A stretch of 64,000 bases of DNA from Hylemonella gracilis str. Niagara R (lineage in GTDB: Bacteria; Pseudomonadota; Gammaproteobacteria; Burkholderiales; Burkholderiaceae_C): contig NZ_JEMG01000001.1 of assembly GCF_000600295.1 (NCBI RefSeq), positions 2,735,278 through 2,799,277 of the forward strand, in the 5' to 3' direction. Below, in pieces: positions 39,579-50,164 of this stretch (positions are counted from its first letter, which is position 1; every line of letters starts with the position of its first letter). The position numbers and the translations under genes were made by a program. Under the pieces are notes generated by a model. It was not told the origin of the DNA. It saw only the letters and a list, made by a program, of their open reading frames with translations, and did not search any database.

Positions 39579-41258
39579 ATGTCTGAATCTTTTGCCGCCC
39601 TGTTCGAAGAATCCCTCAAGCGCTCCGAAATGAAGGCGGGCGAGGTCATCACGGCCGAGGTCGTGCGCATCGACCACAACCATGTCGTGGTGAATGCCGG
39701 CCTCAAGTCCGAGGCCTTCGTGCCCGTCGAGGAATTCAAGAACGACCAGGGTGAGCTCGAAGTCCAAGTGGGTGACTTCGTGTCCGTCGCCGTCGACGCC
39801 ATCGAAAACGGCTACGGCGACACCATCCTGTCGCGCGACAAGGCCAAGCGCCTCGCCTCGTGGATGAGCCTGGAAAAGGCCCTGGAGTCCGGCGAATTCG
39901 TCACCGGCACCACCAGCGGCAAGGTCAAGGGTGGCCTGACCGTGCTGGTCAACGGCATCCGCGCCTTCCTGCCCGGCTCCCTGGTGGACACCCGTCCGAC
40001 CAAGGACCTGACGCCCTACGAGAACAAGACCCTGGAATTCAAGGTCATCAAGCTGGATCGCAAGCGCAACAACGTGGTGCTGAGCCGCCGCGCCGTGGTG
40101 GAAGCCTCCATGGGCGAAGAGCGCGCCAAGCTGATGCAGAACCTCAAGGAAGGCGCCATCGTGCAGGGCGTGGTCAAGAACATCACCGAGTACGGTGCCT
40201 TCGTGGACCTCGGTGGCATCGACGGCCTGCTGCACATCACCGACATGGCCTGGCGCCGCGTGCGCCACCCCAGCGAGGTGGTGCAGGCTGGCCAGGAAAT
40301 CACGGCCAAGATCCTCAAGTTCGACACCGAGAAAAACCGCGTCTCCCTGGGTCTGAAGCAGATGGGCGACGATCCCTGGCTGGGCGTCTCGCGCCGTTAC
40401 CCGCAAAGCACGCGCCTGTTCGGCAAGGTCACGAACATCGCCGACTACGGCGCGTTCGTGGAACTGGAGCCGGGCATCGAAGGCCTGGTGCACGTGTCCG
40501 AAATGGATTGGACCAACAAGAACGTGGCCCCGTCCAAGCTCGTCTCCCTGGGTGACGAAGTGGAAGTCATGGTGCTGGAGATCGACGAAGACAAGCGCCG
40601 CATCTCCCTGGGTATGAAGCAGTGCAAGGCGAATCCCTGGCAAGAGTTCGCGCAAAACACCAAGCGCGGCGACCGCGTCAAGGGCCCCGTCAAGTCCATC
40701 ACCGACTTCGGCGTGTTCGTTGGCCTGGCCGCTGGCATCGACGGCCTGGTGCACCTGTCCGATCTGTCCTGGAACGAGCCCGGCGAAGCCGCCGTGCGCA
40801 ACTACAAGAAGGGTCAGGACGTGGAAGCCATCGTGCTGGCCATCGACGTGGACCGCGAGCGCATCAGCCTGGGCATCAAGCAGCTGGACGGTGACCCGTT
40901 CGCCACCTTCACCTCGATCAACGACAAGGGCGCAACCGTGACCGGCAAGGTCAAGACGGTGGATGCTCGCGGCGCCGAGATCGACCTGGGCGAAGACGTG
41001 ATCGGTTACCTGCGTGCCTCCGAAATCAGCCGCGACCGCGTGGAAGACGCGCGCAACGTGCTGAAGGAAGGCGACGAAGTCACGGCCGTGGTCACCAACG
41101 TGGACCGCAAGACCCGCAACATCCAGCTGTCGATCCGCGCCAAGGACCTGGCCGACGAACAAGGCGCCATGGCCAACCTGAACCAGAACTCGGGCACCGC
41201 TGGCACGACCAATCTGGGCGCGCTGCTGAAGGCCAAGCTCGACGGCAACAACGGCTGA
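39579..41258 (+). CDS. rpsA: 30S ribosomal protein S1
   Basis: Ribosomal protein that binds mRNA and helps initiate translation. The 559-aa product (ATG 39579, [19 protein letters not shown] upstream) contains six S1 RNA-binding repeats, recognisable by recurring segments such as [43 protein letters not shown] and [20 protein letters not shown]. Length is normal for a proteobacterial S1. It lies between aroA-cmk and ihfB, as in other proteobacteria. Confidence 0.97.
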   Translation: MSESFAALFEESLKRSEMKAGEVITAEVVRIDHNHVVVNAGLKSEAFVPVEEFKNDQGELEVQVGDFVSVAVDAIENGYGDTILSRDKAKRLASWMSLEKALESGEFVTGTTSGKVKGGLTVLVNGIRAFLPGSLVDTRPTKDLTPYENKTLEFKVIKLDRKRNNVVLSRRAVVEASMGEERAKLMQNLKEGAIVQGVVKNITEYGAFVDLGGIDGLLHITDMAWRRVRHPSEVVQAGQEITAKILKFDTEKNRVSLGLKQMGDDPWLGVSRRYPQSTRLFGKVTNIADYGAFVELEPGIEGLVHVSEMDWTNKNVAPSKLVSLGDEVEVMVLEIDEDKRRISLGMKQCKANPWQEFAQNTKRGDRVKGPVKSITDFGVFVGLAAGIDGLVHLSDLSWNEPGEAAVRNYKKGQDVEAIVLAIDVDRERISLGIKQLDGDPFATFTSINDKGATVTGKVKTVDARGAEIDLGEDVIGYLRASEISRDRVEDARNVLKEGDEVTAVVTNVDRKTRNIQLSIRAKDLADEQGAMANLNQNSGTAGTTNLGALLKAKLDGNNG

Positions 41259-41378
41259 TGATGGCGCATTGACCTTGCCGCCCACGCGGCCCCGCTGACG
41301 CCGGACCCACGCGGTCCGCCACGTCGGCGAGGTCGTGGTGGCAGGGTTACGCGGCGCCTGCCACGCGCACCTCACGTC

Positions 41379-41705
41379 ATGACCCGCTCCGATCTGGTTG
41401 AAGCCTTGGCTGCCCGTTTTGGGCAGCTCACGCACCGCGACGCCGAGTTCGCCGTCAAGGCCATCCTGGACGCGATGAATGACGCGCTGGTGCGCGGGCG
41501 CCGCATCGAGATCCGCGGTTTCGGCAGTTTCTCCATCAACCGCCGGCCGCCCCGCATGGGTCGCAACCCGCGCAGTGGCGAAAGCGTCGCCATCCCCGAA
41601 AAGCGGGTACCGCACTTCAAGCCGGGCAAGGCCCTGCGCGAGGCGGTGGACGCCAGCGCGGCGCGCGAAAACGAGGGACACAGCGAGGACGATCGTCCGG
41701 ACTGA
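41379..41705 (+). CDS. ihfB: Integration host factor subunit beta
   Basis: DNA-bending protein that pairs with IHF-alpha. The 108-aa product has the HU/IHF fold: [44 protein letters not shown] with the conserved DNA-intercalating arm (NPRSGE), and [12 protein letters not shown]. The C-terminal tail (about 15 acidic residues) is longer than in E. coli. It follows rpsA by 120 nt, the conserved order. Confidence 0.95.
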   Translation: MTRSDLVEALAARFGQLTHRDAEFAVKAILDAMNDALVRGRRIEIRGFGSFSINRRPPRMGRNPRSGESVAIPEKRVPHFKPGKALREAVDASAARENEGHSEDDRPD

Positions 41706-41771
41706 ACACCACGCGCTTAAAATCGGGGCCTCCCACCAGCACAAACGAGGGTGGACAACAGAGGTCGCACG

Positions 41772-42101
41772 ATGAACAAACTGGTCTGGCTGCTCAAGTG
41801 GATGCTTAGGGCAGCCATTTTTTTCGCCCTGCTGGTGTTCGCGCTCAACAACCAGACGCGGGTCACGCTGAATTTCTTCCTGGACCATCAATGGAACGCC
41901 CCCCTGGTGTTCGTGGTACTGGCCGCCTTCGCCTTGGGCTTGGCGCTGGGCATCCTGGTCATGCTGCCGCGCTGGCTGGGCCAACGTCATGCGGCTCGCA
42001 AGGCGCGCCGCCAGCTCGAAGCCGACAACGACACCAAGCTCGGCATGAGCACGCAATTCACGCCATCCAGGTCGTTCCCGCACGATCATTCCGTCGGATG
42101 A
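41772..42101 (+). CDS. lapA: Lipopolysaccharide assembly protein A domain protein (LapA/YciS)
   Basis: Small inner-membrane protein of 109 aa that works with LapB in controlling LPS synthesis. Two hydrophobic segments are seen (AAIFFALLVFALNNQ and LVFVVLAAFALGLALGILVML), with the family pattern NNQTRVTLNFFLDHQWNAPL between them. A basic/cytoplasmic tail follows. ATG 41772 is chosen over 41751 because the hydrophobic helix follows directly (MNKLVWLLKWML). It is 34 nt upstream of lapB. Confidence 0.88.
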   Translation: MNKLVWLLKWMLRAAIFFALLVFALNNQTRVTLNFFLDHQWNAPLVFVVLAAFALGLALGILVMLPRWLGQRHAARKARRQLEADNDTKLGMSTQFTPSRSFPHDHSVG

Positions 42102-42135
42102 CGCACGTCCACACTTCGTCGCAAACCCCTGCCCC

Positions 42136-43398
42136 ATGAATCCTGAACTGAGCTGGCTGCCCGGCTGGTTGCCCTTTGTCCTGCTGGCCCTGCCGGTAGC
42201 CTTCGCCCTGGGCTGGCTGGCCTCCCGACTGGATTGGCGCCAGTTGCGCCTGGAAGACCGCCGCAACCCACGTGCCTATTTCCGAGGACTGAACTTCCTG
42301 CTCAACGAACAGCAGGACCAGGCGATCGACGCTTTCATCGAGGCCGTGCAGAACGATCCCGACACCTCCGAGTTGCATTTCGCGCTCGGCAACCTGTTCC
42401 GGCGTCGGGGCGACTATGAACGCGCGGTGCGCGTGCACCAGCACCTGCTGTCGCGCGGCGACCTGAGCCAGGCGGAACACCAGCGTGCCCAGCACGCACT
42501 GGCGCTCGACTACCTCAAGGCCGGCCTGCTCGACCATGCCGAGGCCGCGCTGCTCAAGCTCGAGGGCACGCCTTTCCAGACCCAAGCCCGTCTCGCGCGG
42601 CTCGCCAACCACGAACGCGCGCGCGACTGGTCGCAGGCCGCCGCCATCGCGCGCACCCTGGATGGTGCCCAGGACTTGGGCGTGGGTGCCGGCTCGGGCG
42701 CACAGCTCGCGGGCAGCTTCGCACCCCGGTTGGCGCATTACCTGTGTGAGCAGGCTGCGGAGCGCCTGGCCTCCAGGGATGCGGACGGCGCGCAGGAACT
42801 CCTGCGCCGTGCCATCGAAACCGCCCCTCAGGCACCGCGACCGCGCATCGAACTGGCCCGGCTGCAGATGCAGCGGGGTCAGGCCGCGGAGCAGGACAGC
42901 GCGCGCGCCGAGGCCGCGCGCTTGGCCTGCGACACCTTGATCGCCGCGCTGGACGCCAGCCCCGCCGCCGCCCCCTTGATCGCCGCGCCCCTGGTCAAGG
43001 CCGCCCAAGCCTGCGGACAGGAAGCACCCGTCAGGACGCGTCTGCAAGCGCTGTACGCACAAGCTCCCTCGCTCGACCTGCTGGAAGCCCTCATCGCGCT
43101 GCGCGCGCCCCTGCCGCCCCCGGCGGGTGAGTCCTCCGCCGAGGACCTGCGTGGCTGGTACCTGCACCACCTGGGACACGAGTCCTCGCTGGCCGCCGCG
43201 AGCAAATGGCTGGCCGGCGAGAAGCTGGAACACGAGGAACACCATCCCCTGGTCCAGCGCGCGCTGGATCGCGCCACCCAGCCCCTGCTGCGCTACCGTT
43301 GTGCCGCCTGCGGCTTCGAAGCCAAGCAGCATTTCTGGCAATGCCCGGGCTGCCAGTCTTGGGACAGCTACCCGGCGCGGCGCGTCGAAGAGTTGTGA
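42136..43398 (+). CDS. lapB: Lipopolysaccharide assembly protein B (LapB/YciM)
   Basis: Inner-membrane-anchored TPR protein that, in E. coli, directs FtsH-dependent degradation of LpxC and so limits LPS synthesis. The 420-aa product has an N-terminal membrane helix (LPFVLLALPVAFALGWLA), a run of TPR repeats starting RGLNFLLNEQQDQAIDAFIE, and a C-terminal rubredoxin-like Cys4 knuckle (CAACGF to CPGCQSW). All parts match LapB. It overlaps nothing and is followed by rfaE1. Confidence 0.93.
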   Translation: MNPELSWLPGWLPFVLLALPVAFALGWLASRLDWRQLRLEDRRNPRAYFRGLNFLLNEQQDQAIDAFIEAVQNDPDTSELHFALGNLFRRRGDYERAVRVHQHLLSRGDLSQAEHQRAQHALALDYLKAGLLDHAEAALLKLEGTPFQTQARLARLANHERARDWSQAAAIARTLDGAQDLGVGAGSGAQLAGSFAPRLAHYLCEQAAERLASRDADGAQELLRRAIETAPQAPRPRIELARLQMQRGQAAEQDSARAEAARLACDTLIAALDASPAAAPLIAAPLVKAAQACGQEAPVRTRLQALYAQAPSLDLLEALIALRAPLPPPAGESSAEDLRGWYLHHLGHESSLAAASKWLAGEKLEHEEHHPLVQRALDRATQPLLRYRCAACGFEAKQHFWQCPGCQSWDSYPARRVEEL

Positions 43399-43466
43399 AA
43401 CACCCGCCAGTTGCGCAGTGGCCCACGCCCTGACCCTGGTCAGCCACGAGACCACGGAACAGCCCC

Positions 43467-44399
43467 ATGCTCGTCACGCAGGAACAGCTCGCTCGCGCCC
43501 GCATCCTCGTGGTCGGCGATGCGATGGTGGACCGTTACTGGCATGGCGCGGTGGACCGCATCAGCCCCGAAGCCCCCGTGCCGGTGGTGCGCGTGACACG
43601 CGAGGAACTGCGTCTGGGCGGCGCCGCCAACGTGGCGGCCAATGTGGTCGCGCTGGGCGCACAGGCCACGCTGCTCACCGTGGTGGGCCTAGATGAAGCT
43701 GGACAGGCCCTGGAAAAGCTGCTTGCGCACAGCGGTATCCAGGCCCAACTGGGGCGCGACCCCCTGCTGCAGACCACGGTCAAGCTGCGGGTCATCGGCC
43801 GCCAACAACAGTTGATCCGACTGGATTTCGAGAACCAGCCGCAGAGTGAAGTGCTCGCCTCGCGGATGGAACGCTACACGCATCTGCTGGCGGAGCATGA
43901 CGTGGTGCTGATCTCCGACTACGGAAAAGGCGGGCTGGACCATGTGCGACGCATGATCACGCAGGCGCGTGCGGCGGGCAAGCCAGTGTTGGTCGACCCC
44001 AAGGGCCTGGACTATGCGTACTATGCCGGCGCCACCGCCATCACTCCCAATCGGGACGAATTGAGGCAGGTCATCGGAACTTGGCGCGACGACGACGAAT
44101 TACGCGCCAAGGCCCAGGCGCTGCGCGAGCGCCTGCACTTCAACACCCTGCTGCTCACACGCAGCGAGGAAGGCATGACGCTGTATGACGCCAAGGGCGA
44201 GACCCACGTGGCGACCCAGGCGCGCGAGGTGTTCGACGTGACGGGCGCGGGCGACACCGTGATCGCCACGCTGGCCGCCCTGGTCGGCGCGGGCCTGTCC
44301 CTGCGCGCCGCCATGCCGCTGGCAAACCAGGCTGGTGGCATCGTGGTCGGCAAATTCGGCACCGCCACCGTGAGCCACGCTGAACTTTTCGGCACCTGA
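43467..44399 (+). CDS. rfaE1: D-glycero-beta-D-manno-heptose-7-phosphate kinase
   Basis: PfkB-family kinase that phosphorylates heptose 7-phosphate at C1, a step in ADP-heptose synthesis for LPS. The 310-aa product has LVVGDAMVDRYWHGAVDRISPEAP, the LGGAANVAANV motif and the ATP/catalytic motif DVTGAGDTVIATLA. The separate adenylyltransferase domain (present in E. coli HldE) is absent, so this is the single-domain form, as is usual in betaproteobacteria. It closes the + strand run; an opposite-strand gene follows. Confidence 0.92.
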   Translation: MLVTQEQLARARILVVGDAMVDRYWHGAVDRISPEAPVPVVRVTREELRLGGAANVAANVVALGAQATLLTVVGLDEAGQALEKLLAHSGIQAQLGRDPLLQTTVKLRVIGRQQQLIRLDFENQPQSEVLASRMERYTHLLAEHDVVLISDYGKGGLDHVRRMITQARAAGKPVLVDPKGLDYAYYAGATAITPNRDELRQVIGTWRDDDELRAKAQALRERLHFNTLLLTRSEEGMTLYDAKGETHVATQAREVFDVTGAGDTVIATLAALVGAGLSLRAAMPLANQAGGIVVGKFGTATVSHAELFGT

Positions 44400-44498
44400 T
44401 TGCATGGGGGCACGCGCCTCACGGCGGCCTGAAGCGCGAGCGGGAACCAGCGCCCCGCAGCCCGAGGCGAGGGTCCGCGTAGCCTGGCGCGGTCGCGC

Positions 44499-44864
44499 TC
44501 AGGGGCAGCGGTAGACCTCGAAGGCGCGCTGGCCAAGTTCGGCCGAGGCGCCCCTGACCAGCGCGTTGCCGCCCATGCGGAAGGCTTGGCGGCGGGCTTC
44601 GATCAACAGGTTCTCTTCCACCGCATCGGACGTCCGGGTCACCGGGCCGACGCCGGCCCATACCGTCACGGACGTGCTGCCCAGGTGCTGGCAACTGAAG
44701 ACCTCAACATCCTTGGCCAGCCGGATGTCCTGGTGCTCACGCGGATTCAGGGCGCTGCAGGCCGACACACCCCAGGCCAGCAGGATCAGCGCGCCAATTT
44801 GCACGCCAGCCGGAACCCGCAGGCGCATGCCGCGTCCTGACTCGGGGATGAACAGGTGTTTCAT
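44499..44864 (-). CDS. Putative small outer-membrane lipoprotein (DUF4156-like)
   Basis: 121-aa product with a lipoprotein signal (LILLAWGVSAC). The mature part has two Cys (FSCQHLG and YRCP) and the segment NLLIEARRQAFRMGGNALV, which resembles DUF4156/RcsF-type domains by general pattern. Function unknown. An internal ATG at 44828 is an alternative start. The start overlaps the stop of the upstream 210-aa gene by 4 nt, so they are co-translated. Confidence 0.7.
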   Translation of the reverse strand: MKHLFIPESGRGMRLRVPAGVQIGALILLAWGVSACSALNPREHQDIRLAKDVEVFSCQHLGSTSVTVWAGVGPVTRTSDAVEENLLIEARRQAFRMGGNALVRGASAELGQRAFEVYRCP

Positions 44865-45493
44865 GGCTTAGCTCCTTGCGATGGCTTGACGCCGGTCACC
44901 TGCAGGTAACCGGTGCGTGTGACAGGCGACACGGCGTCCAGCAACTGGGCATGCCGGGTCTGGTGGCGGGTGACCATGCGTGCATCGGCCACCGCACGCG
45001 AGCGGCAGAACCAGTGGCAGCTGTGCTGCATCAGCAGCAGTTCCGCCATCAAGGTGTAAGCCTTGTCACGGGGCGAGCGCTGGTCGCGGTTTTCCACCAC
45101 CGTGACGATGCCTTCGGCATGGACCGCCAGCAACGAGCGCATGTCGAAGGTTTGCCTGGGAAAAAGCTTGTCGGCGTAGGGCAAGGCCCAGCCCAGGGTG
45201 CTGACCTGGGTCTGATCGTTCCAGACTTTGGCGAAGTCCTCGGCAAAGCGGCTGAACTGCCGGCTCAGGTCCTGCTCTGCGCCTTGCAGGCTGGCCCAGA
45301 TCTGCTCGCGCCGGACCTGCTCCTTGGCATCCAGCGCGCGCAGATAACCTTCCGTCACGGTCTGCATGAGCTTCTCGATCTGGTGCTGGTTCAGATGCTG
45401 GGCCAGCAGCAGGATGCGGCGACGCTGATCCTGCATCTTGAGGAACTGAAAACCCAGGGCGGGGGCAAGCAAAAAGGCGAGAAATAACTCCAT
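44861..45493 (-). CDS. Hypothetical protein with N-terminal hydrophobic segment
   Basis: 210-aa product that I do not recognise. It begins with a short hydrophobic stretch (LFLAFLLAPALGFQFL) and is then mostly helical and charged (QDQRRRILLLAQHLNQHQIEKLMQ), with a Cys/His-containing region near QHSCHWFCRSRAVADARM. It overlaps the downstream lipoprotein gene by 4 nt (ATGA), pointing to a shared function. The codon use is normal for the region, supporting a real gene. It may be a membrane-anchored cytoplasmic or periplasmic protein. Confidence 0.7.
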   Translation of the reverse strand: MELFLAFLLAPALGFQFLKMQDQRRRILLLAQHLNQHQIEKLMQTVTEGYLRALDAKEQVRREQIWASLQGAEQDLSRQFSRFAEDFAKVWNDQTQVSTLGWALPYADKLFPRQTFDMRSLLAVHAEGIVTVVENRDQRSPRDKAYTLMAELLLMQHSCHWFCRSRAVADARMVTRHQTRHAQLLDAVSPVTRTGYLQVTGVKPSQGAKP

Positions 45494-45549
45494 GCGAATG
45501 TGGATTCTGTGGGGTCGTTGTGGTGCGAGCCCATCAGTGTAGCCAAGGC

Positions 45550-48500
45550 TCAGGCGGGCTCGCCATAACCTCCACCACCCGGCGTGTGGATTTCGAACAC
45601 GTCACCGGGCGCCATGTCCGCCGTTCCGATGTGCCCCAGCACCTCCACCGCAGCGGGCCCGGCGCCCTTGCGCGCGCGCACGACCCGGTTGATGCCCGGC
45701 TGGCCCGGCGCACCACCGGCCATGCCGAACGCGCCATGCACGCGACCGTTGGACAGGATGCCGGCGGTCATGGCTTCCAGGAACTGCACGCGCCGCACAC
45801 CACCGTCGCCGCCGCGCCAGCGACCCGGGCCGCCCGAACCGCGGCGGATCTCGTAGGCCAGCAGGCGCACCGGGAAGCGGAACTCCAGCACCTCGGGGTC
45901 GGTGAGGCGTGAATTGGTCATGTGGGTCTGCACCACGCTCGTGCCGTCGAAGCCACTGACCACACGCCCGGTTTCATCGATGAGCGCTCCCGCGCCTGAG
46001 CCCCCGGAGATGGTCTCGTAGTACTGGTACTGCGCGTTGCCGAAGGTGAAGTTGTTCATCGTGCACTGGCTGGCCGCCATCATGCCCAGCGCGCCGTAAA
46101 GCGCGTTGGTGATGCACGACGAGGTTTCGACATTGCCCGCGACCACCGAGGCCGGTGGATTCGGGTTCAGCATCGAGCCCGGCGGGATGATGACCTTGAG
46201 CGGCTTGAGGCAGCCCGCGTTGAGCGGGATGTCGTCGTCGACCAGGGTGCGGAAGACGTAGAGCACCGCTGCCATGCACACGGCCGTGGGCGCGTTGAAG
46301 TTGTTGATCTGCTGCGGACTGGTTCCGGTGAAGTCGATCTCGGCGCCTCGGTTGGCGGTGTCCACGCGCACCGCGACGCTGATCTGTGCGCCGTTGTCCA
46401 GTGGCAGGGTGTAGCTGCCGTCCTTGAGCCGGGTGATCACGCGGCGCACCGATTCCTCGGCGTTGTCCTGCACATGGCGCATATAGGCCTGCACCACGTC
46501 CAGGCCGAACTGCGCGACCATCTTGCGCAACTCCTGCACGCCTTTTTCATTGGCGGCGATCTGCGCCTTCAGGTCGGCGAGGTTCTGCTGCGGGTTGCGC
46601 GAGGGATACTCGCCGCTCGCCAGCAGAGCCAGCACCTCGGCTTCGCGCAGCGCGCCGCGGTCCACCAGTTTCACATTGTTGATCTGCACACCCTCTTCCT
46701 CGATGCGCGTCGAGAACGGCGGCATGGAGCCTGGGGTCGTGCCGCCTATGTCCGCGTGGTGCCCGCGCGAACCGACGTAGAAAGTCGGCTCCCCGCTGCC
46801 CTGGATGTAGACCGGCGTGATCACTGTCACGTCAGGCAGGTGGGTGCCACCGTGGTAAGGGTCGTTGAGCATGTACACGTCGCCAGGCTGCATGCGGCCC
46901 TTGTTCTCTCGGATCACGGTCTTGATGCTCTCGCCCATGGAGCCCAGATGGACCGGCATGTGCGGCGCGTTGGCGATCAGATTGCCCTCGGCGTCGAACA
47001 GCGCGCAGGAGAAATCCAGCCGCTCCTTGATGTTGACCGAGTGCGCGGTGTTCTGCAGTTGCAGTCCCATCTGCTCGGCGATGTTCATGAACAGGTTGTT
47101 GAACACCTCCAGCAGCACCGGGTCGGCCTGGGTGCCGACCGCGTAACGCTGCTCGCGCGCGACACGGCGCTCCAGCACCAGGTGGTCCAGGGCGGTCAGC
47201 TTGGCTTCCCAACCCGGCTCGACCACGGTGGTCGCGTTCTTCTCGGCGATGATGGCCGGGCCGGTGATCAGGTCACCGGGGCGCAAGTCCTCGCGCACGA
47301 CCAGGGCGGCGGAGTGCCAGGCACCCCCGGAATAGAGCCGCACCGTGTCACGACGTGGTGTCTCGCGCGGCAGGCTGAGCGCATGCCGCCGCTCGGTCGG
47401 CGCGTCGCCCGCGATGACAGCCTCGACCGAGACCGCCTCGACGATCAGGCCCTTGCCCGGCATCAGGAAGGCGTAGCGCTGGCGGTAGGCGGATTCGAAA
47501 CCGGAGACGATGCCGGCGTGGGTGGCTTCAGGACTGGGCGCTTCCGGGTAGGACACCACCAGGGCCGCGTCGCTGCCCTCGTACCGCACATGCACACGCC
47601 GCTGCACGGTGATCGCGCCCTGACTGACCTGCTGCCCCGCCAAGGCCTGGGTCGCACTGCGCGCCAGCGCATCGAGCCGGGCCGCGAGTTCCGGCAAGGC
47701 GGCCGCGCTGAGCGTTTTTTCCACCGCCTGCTCGCGGATCAGGCTCTGGTCGGCCAGGCCCATGCCATAGGCCGACAGCACGCCCGCGAGCGGGTGCACC
47801 AGCACGCGCGTCATGCCCAGGGCATCGGCCACCAGGCAAGCGTGCTGTCCGCCCGCGCCGCCAAAACATTGCAAGGTGTAGCGCGTCACGTCATACCCGC
47901 GCGCCACCGAGATCTTCTTGATGGCATTGGCCATCTGCTGCACGGCGATGTTGATGAATCCCTCGGCCACCTCCTCGGCGCTGCGCCCGGTGCGGGCCGC
48001 GAGTTCACCGAACTTCGCGCGCACGGCCTCGGCATCCAGCGTTTCGTTGGCCTTCGGACCGAACACCTTGGGGAACCAGGTCGGCTGAATTTTCCCGAGC
48101 AGGACGTTGGCGTCCGTCACGGCCAGCGGGCCGCCACGACGGTAACTGGCCGGCCCCGGGTTGGCGCCCGCGCTCTCGGGCCCGACGCGGAAGCGCGCGC
48201 CGTCGAAGCTGAGGATGGAACCACCTCCCGCCGCCACCGTGTGGATGCTCATCATGGGCGCGCGCATGCGCACACCGGCCACCTGGGTCTCGAACTCGCG
48301 CTCGAAGGCGCCCGCGTAGTGGCTCACGTCGGTGCTGGTGCCCCCCATGTCGAAGCCGATGACCTTGACGCCGCCCTCCGCGGGCGCGGAAGCCGCGTCG
48401 GTAAAGGCCAGTTCGGCCGTGCGTGCCATGCCCACGATGCCGCCGGCCGGACCGGAGAGGATGGCGTCCTTGCCCTGGAAGGCATGGGCGTCCGTCAGCC

Positions 48501-49251
48501 CACCCGACGACTGCATGAAGTACAGGGGCACACCCGGCATCTCACCGGCCACCTGCTCGACGTAACGGCGCAGGATGGGCGAGAGATAGGCATCCACCAC
48601 CGTGGTGTCGCCGCGGCTCACGAACTTCATCAGCGGACTGGTCCCGTGCGAGGTGCTGATCTGGGTGTAGCCGACCTCGCGCGCGATCGCGGCCGCACGC
48701 GCCTCGTGTGCGCTGTAGCGGTAACCATGCATGAACACGATGGCCACGCTGCGCAAGCCGGCGTCGAACTGGGTCTGCAAGTCCCGCTTCAATTTCAATG
48801 CAGCCACTTCGTCCAGCGGCGCCACCACCTCGCCGTGCGCGCCCATGCGCTCCTCGGCCTCGACCACGGCGGTGTAGAGCAGTTCCGGCAGCAGGATGCG
48901 CCGATCAAAGAGGCGCGGCCGATTCTGGTAGGCGATGCGCAGCGCGTCGCGAAAGCCCCGGGTCGTGACCAGCAGCGTCGGCTCGCCCTTGCGCTCCAGC
49001 AAGGCATTGGTCGCCACCGTGGTGCCCATCTTCACGCATTCCACCAGCGCGGGCGTGACAGGTTCACCTGGCTTCAAGCCCAGCAGATGGCGGATGCCGG
49101 CCACCGCCGCGTCCTTGTATTGCTCCGGGTTCTCGGACAGCAGCTTGTGCGTGGTGAGGGAACCGTCCGGGCGCTTGGCCACGATGTCGGTGAAGGTGCC
49201 GCCGCGATCGATCCAGAACTGCCAGCGGGAAGGAAGTGGGTGGTGGGACAT
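45550..49251 (-). CDS. ATP-dependent 5-oxoprolinase (hydantoinase A/B fusion)
   Basis: Hydrolyses 5-oxo-L-proline to glutamate using ATP. The 1233-aa protein joins a HyuA-like half ([37 protein letters not shown], the [16 protein letters not shown] ATPase motif, [10 protein letters not shown]) to a HyuB-like half (from about residue 690: QTDP-like [62 protein letters not shown] at the C-terminus). The full length matches eukaryotic-type and bacterial single-chain 5-oxoprolinases. It is encoded beside a divergent winged-helix regulator gene and TRAP transporter. Confidence 0.92.
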   Translation of the reverse strand: MSHHPLPSRWQFWIDRGGTFTDIVAKRPDGSLTTHKLLSENPEQYKDAAVAGIRHLLGLKPGEPVTPALVECVKMGTTVATNALLERKGEPTLLVTTRGFRDALRIAYQNRPRLFDRRILLPELLYTAVVEAEERMGAHGEVVAPLDEVAALKLKRDLQTQFDAGLRSVAIVFMHGYRYSAHEARAAAIAREVGYTQISTSHGTSPLMKFVSRGDTTVVDAYLSPILRRYVEQVAGEMPGVPLYFMQSSGGLTDAHAFQGKDAILSGPAGGIVGMARTAELAFTDAASAPAEGGVKVIGFDMGGTSTDVSHYAGAFEREFETQVAGVRMRAPMMSIHTVAAGGGSILSFDGARFRVGPESAGANPGPASYRRGGPLAVTDANVLLGKIQPTWFPKVFGPKANETLDAEAVRAKFGELAARTGRSAEEVAEGFINIAVQQMANAIKKISVARGYDVTRYTLQCFGGAGGQHACLVADALGMTRVLVHPLAGVLSAYGMGLADQSLIREQAVEKTLSAAALPELAARLDALARSATQALAGQQVSQGAITVQRRVHVRYEGSDAALVVSYPEAPSPEATHAGIVSGFESAYRQRYAFLMPGKGLIVEAVSVEAVIAGDAPTERRHALSLPRETPRRDTVRLYSGGAWHSAALVVREDLRPGDLITGPAIIAEKNATTVVEPGWEAKLTALDHLVLERRVAREQRYAVGTQADPVLLEVFNNLFMNIAEQMGLQLQNTAHSVNIKERLDFSCALFDAEGNLIANAPHMPVHLGSMGESIKTVIRENKGRMQPGDVYMLNDPYHGGTHLPDVTVITPVYIQGSGEPTFYVGSRGHHADIGGTTPGSMPPFSTRIEEEGVQINNVKLVDRGALREAEVLALLASGEYPSRNPQQNLADLKAQIAANEKGVQELRKMVAQFGLDVVQAYMRHVQDNAEESVRRVITRLKDGSYTLPLDNGAQISVAVRVDTANRGAEIDFTGTSPQQINNFNAPTAVCMAAVLYVFRTLVDDDIPLNAGCLKPLKVIIPPGSMLNPNPPASVVAGNVETSSCITNALYGALGMMAASQCTMNNFTFGNAQYQYYETISGGSGAGALIDETGRVVSGFDGTSVVQTHMTNSRLTDPEVLEFRFPVRLLAYEIRRGSGGPGRWRGGDGGVRRVQFLEAMTAGILSNGRVHGAFGMAGGAPGQPGINRVVRARKGAGPAAVEVLGHIGTADMAPGDVFEIHTPGGGGYGEPA

Positions 49252-49451
49252 GGTCTAGAGGCTCGCGCCTGTGAAAGTTCAAGAGAAGATGAGCCGCAGC
49301 ATGGGAAGCCGCGGCGGCCGGACAAAGAAGGCCAGATTGGTGCATCCAAGCACCAAGGCGTGCATGCCAAGTGTGGGCACGGGCGTGGTCATGGACCTGG
49401 ATCTGCACATGGCATGCGCTGCAAAGCGCGTCAGGGCTGGCATCACAGCGT

Positions 49452-50000
49452 TCACAACGAGGCTGCAGCGCGTGCCGCCTGGTCGTACACGCCCGAGAGG
49501 ACACGCAGCAGCCGCGCGAGTTCGCCGATGTCGCGATTCAAGGCATCGTCGGCCTTGAGCGCGTCAATCAAGCAGGTTTCGCGGATCTCGCGGTAGCGCT
49601 GCACATAGGCCTGGCCCTGCTCGGTGGAGGCATAGGTCACCTCCTTGCCGTTCTTGCTGGAAGCCACCACGCCCAAGCCTTGCAGCTTCTTGAGCGAATA
49701 GTTGATGAGGTGGGTGTCCTCCACATTCATGATGAAGCAGATGTCGGCCAAGCGCTTGTCACGAGCACGGTGCGTGACATGGTGCAGCACCAGAACGTCC
49801 AGCGGTGTGAGGTCCTTCAGCCCGGCCGCGCTCATGCAATGCGCGATCCAGCGATGGAAGGCATTGCCCGCGACGATGAGTCCGAACTCGAATTCGCTCA
49901 TCTCGGCGCTGCGCGGAGAGACCAGATGCGCCGAGGACACGATGGGGGAACCGGCGGACTTCTTGGCGGTGGCGGATGAAACGGCGGCTTTGCGCGGCAT
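49452..50000 (-). CDS. Winged-helix (MarR-like) transcriptional regulator
   Basis: 182-aa regulator with a winged-helix fold: LTPLDVLVLHHVTHRARDKRLADICFIMNVEDTHLINYSLKKLQGLGVV is typical of a MarR-type DNA-binding domain, followed by dimerisation helices. The start is set at ATG 50000, where AGGAG lies 7 nt upstream; further start codons up to 50099 are possible. It lies divergently from the TRAP operon and about 200 nt upstream of the oxoprolinase gene, so it probably controls one or both. Its effector is unknown, perhaps 5-oxoproline. Confidence 0.85.
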   Translation of the reverse strand: MPRKAAVSSATAKKSAGSPIVSSAHLVSPRSAEMSEFEFGLIVAGNAFHRWIAHCMSAAGLKDLTPLDVLVLHHVTHRARDKRLADICFIMNVEDTHLINYSLKKLQGLGVVASSKNGKEVTYASTEQGQAYVQRYREIRETCLIDALKADDALNRDIGELARLLRVLSGVYDQAARAAASL

Positions 50001-50072
50001 CAGGGGGCTCCTGTCTGGCATCGATATTGCATGCGACGAATTGTAGGGAGATAAAAAACAATTTACCAACAA

Positions 50073-50084
50073 AATGTCGACATT
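50073..50084. promoter_or_regulatory. Perfect palindrome in regulator/TRAP intergenic region
   Basis: AATGTCGACATT is a perfect 12-bp palindrome between the winged-helix gene (start 50000) and dctP (start 50165). Its place fits an operator for the divergent regulator. Confidence 0.5.
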
Positions 50085-50164
50085 GCGGGAAAACACCAAG
50101 CAGTATCCGTGCCGCCTTCACTACAGTTTGCAAACCGTTTTCAACCCATTTCACTGGAGATCAC

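Noticed and set aside
39576-42266. Minus-strand open frame of 896 codons opposite rpsA, ihfB and lapA
   Set aside because: It spans three good + strand genes and their gaps, which a real gene would not do.
46474-49596. + strand open frame of 1040 codons opposite the oxoprolinase gene
   Set aside because: It mirrors a well-supported 1233-aa gene; the His/Arg/Gly-rich translation has no domain.
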